From Heloderma charlesbogerti (Eukaryota > Chordata > Lepidosauria > Squamata > Helodermatidae): a DNA stretch of 64,000 nt. A program made the position numbers and the translations under genes. The stretch is taken from assembly GCA_026122225.1 (NCBI GenBank), contig JANEZZ010001494.1:682001-746000 (forward strand), written 5' to 3'. Shown piece after piece: positions 63,300 through 64,000 of the stretch (positions are counted from its first letter, which is position 1; each line of letters starts with the position of its first letter). The notes below the pieces were generated by a model that was given only the letters and a program-made list of their open reading frames with translations, did no database searches and had not been told where the DNA came from.

Positions 63300-64000
63300 A
63301 GTGGCCACGGACACAACATTTCGGCATAAATTCCATCGATTTAGTTCTGCAAATAAGATCCATCCTGAGTGGCATGGAAAGAATGTGTGATATGTTAATT
63401 CATTAATAATCATTTTAGAAAGTGTTGGGTGAGGCTTTTCATTCCATGCTGGAAGCACTGATGGAGACTTTGCAAAGTGCTTGGTGATCAAAAAGCAGGA
63501 TATCTTTCTTAAAGAAATAAACAAATAGGTCTTACTAGCACTGTGCTTTTATATAAATATTACTATCCCTGGGGAGCACGTACTGGTGTCTCTGCATTCA
63601 ACAAAAGGGTTCCCATGTGTTAATCTTGCTGCACAGGTGACCCTGCCACAATGGAAAATGTGTGTATTTCTGCTTATACTCTGACTAGTTGCAGTCTTGC
63701 CAGATGGTCAAGCCAACCAGATTAAATGGGCAATTGTAATGGCTAAGCCACAGGCCCTGCAAGGCGAGAAATCCAGGTACCTTCTTTAATTAACTCATGC
63801 TCTTGGATCTGGCAATACACAAATCAGGGTGCTTCCAGACGGAAGCTGTTTCATCTTTGCCAAATTAATGGATTTTCTGTGGTAAGGAAAAAGACAGAAG
63901 AAGTGGTAGGGAAACATCGGAGGGTTACAAGTGGAAGACAGTGACGTCTGGACCCCCTGTAAGATTCTGTGAGTGAGGAGGGACAATGACATGATAAAAA
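63300..64000. other. No gene recognised to the window end
   Basis: No SNUPN last exon, PTPN9 exon or classifiable repeat could be supported here. Confidence 0.4.

Overview
The window is vertebrate nuclear DNA, most probably from a lizard (squamate reptile). Three things point there. Two spliced genes, SNX33 and SNUPN, read as clear vertebrate orthologues with GT-AG introns. The rest is dense with interspersed repeats: CR1 and L2-type LINE 3' ends, CORE/MIR-type tRNA SINEs, tRNA-Ala-derived SINEs, 5S-rRNA-like SINEs and very many short palindromic hAT-type elements. That mix is typical of squamates and unlike birds or mammals. Species cannot be told from the sequence alone.

Layout. Positions 1-16,607 are repeat-filled DNA that I read as the last intron of SNX33, whose C-terminal exon is not in the window. 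Positions 16,608-18,048 (minus strand) are the large SNX33 coding exon, encoding the SH3 domain, acidic linker, PX domain and first part of the BAR domain. A CpG island at about 19,300-20,470 is the likely SNX33 promoter and non-coding first exon. Positions 20,500-28,260 are intergenic and hold a long rearranged LINE copy and many short elements. A second CpG island at 28,263-28,620 is the SNUPN promoter and untranslated exon 1. SNUPN (snurportin-1) then runs on the plus strand through seven coding exons from 31,517 to 44,807 (260 codons). Its last coding exon, about 100 codons, is not visible before 64,000. Positions 44,808-64,000 contain only repeats and unrecognised DNA and are read as the last SNUPN intron or beyond.

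The two genes are divergent, head to head. From memory, the human order is SNUPN - IMP3 - SNX33 with the same relative orientation, so the locus is syntenic, but no intact IMP3 reading frame is seen between them here. SNX33 is an endosomal/endocytic BAR-sorting nexin and SNUPN is the nuclear import adaptor for m3G-capped spliceosomal snRNPs. Nothing in the sequence ties the two functions together; they are simply neighbours.

The most informative non-genic content is the mobile DNA. Several insertions can be dated relative to each other because one element interrupts another with visible target-site duplications. Examples are hAT elements inside SINEs at 7.25, 11.8 and 25.8 kb, an 846-bp non-autonomous hAT with a perfect 8-bp duplication at 12.6 kb, and a LINE insertion with a 17-bp duplication at 26.7 kb. 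Large inverted repeats occur at 9.8, 34.4, 57.3 and 59.3-60.9 kb. I did not find a CRISPR array, operon, prokaryotic system or obviously new protein-coding system.
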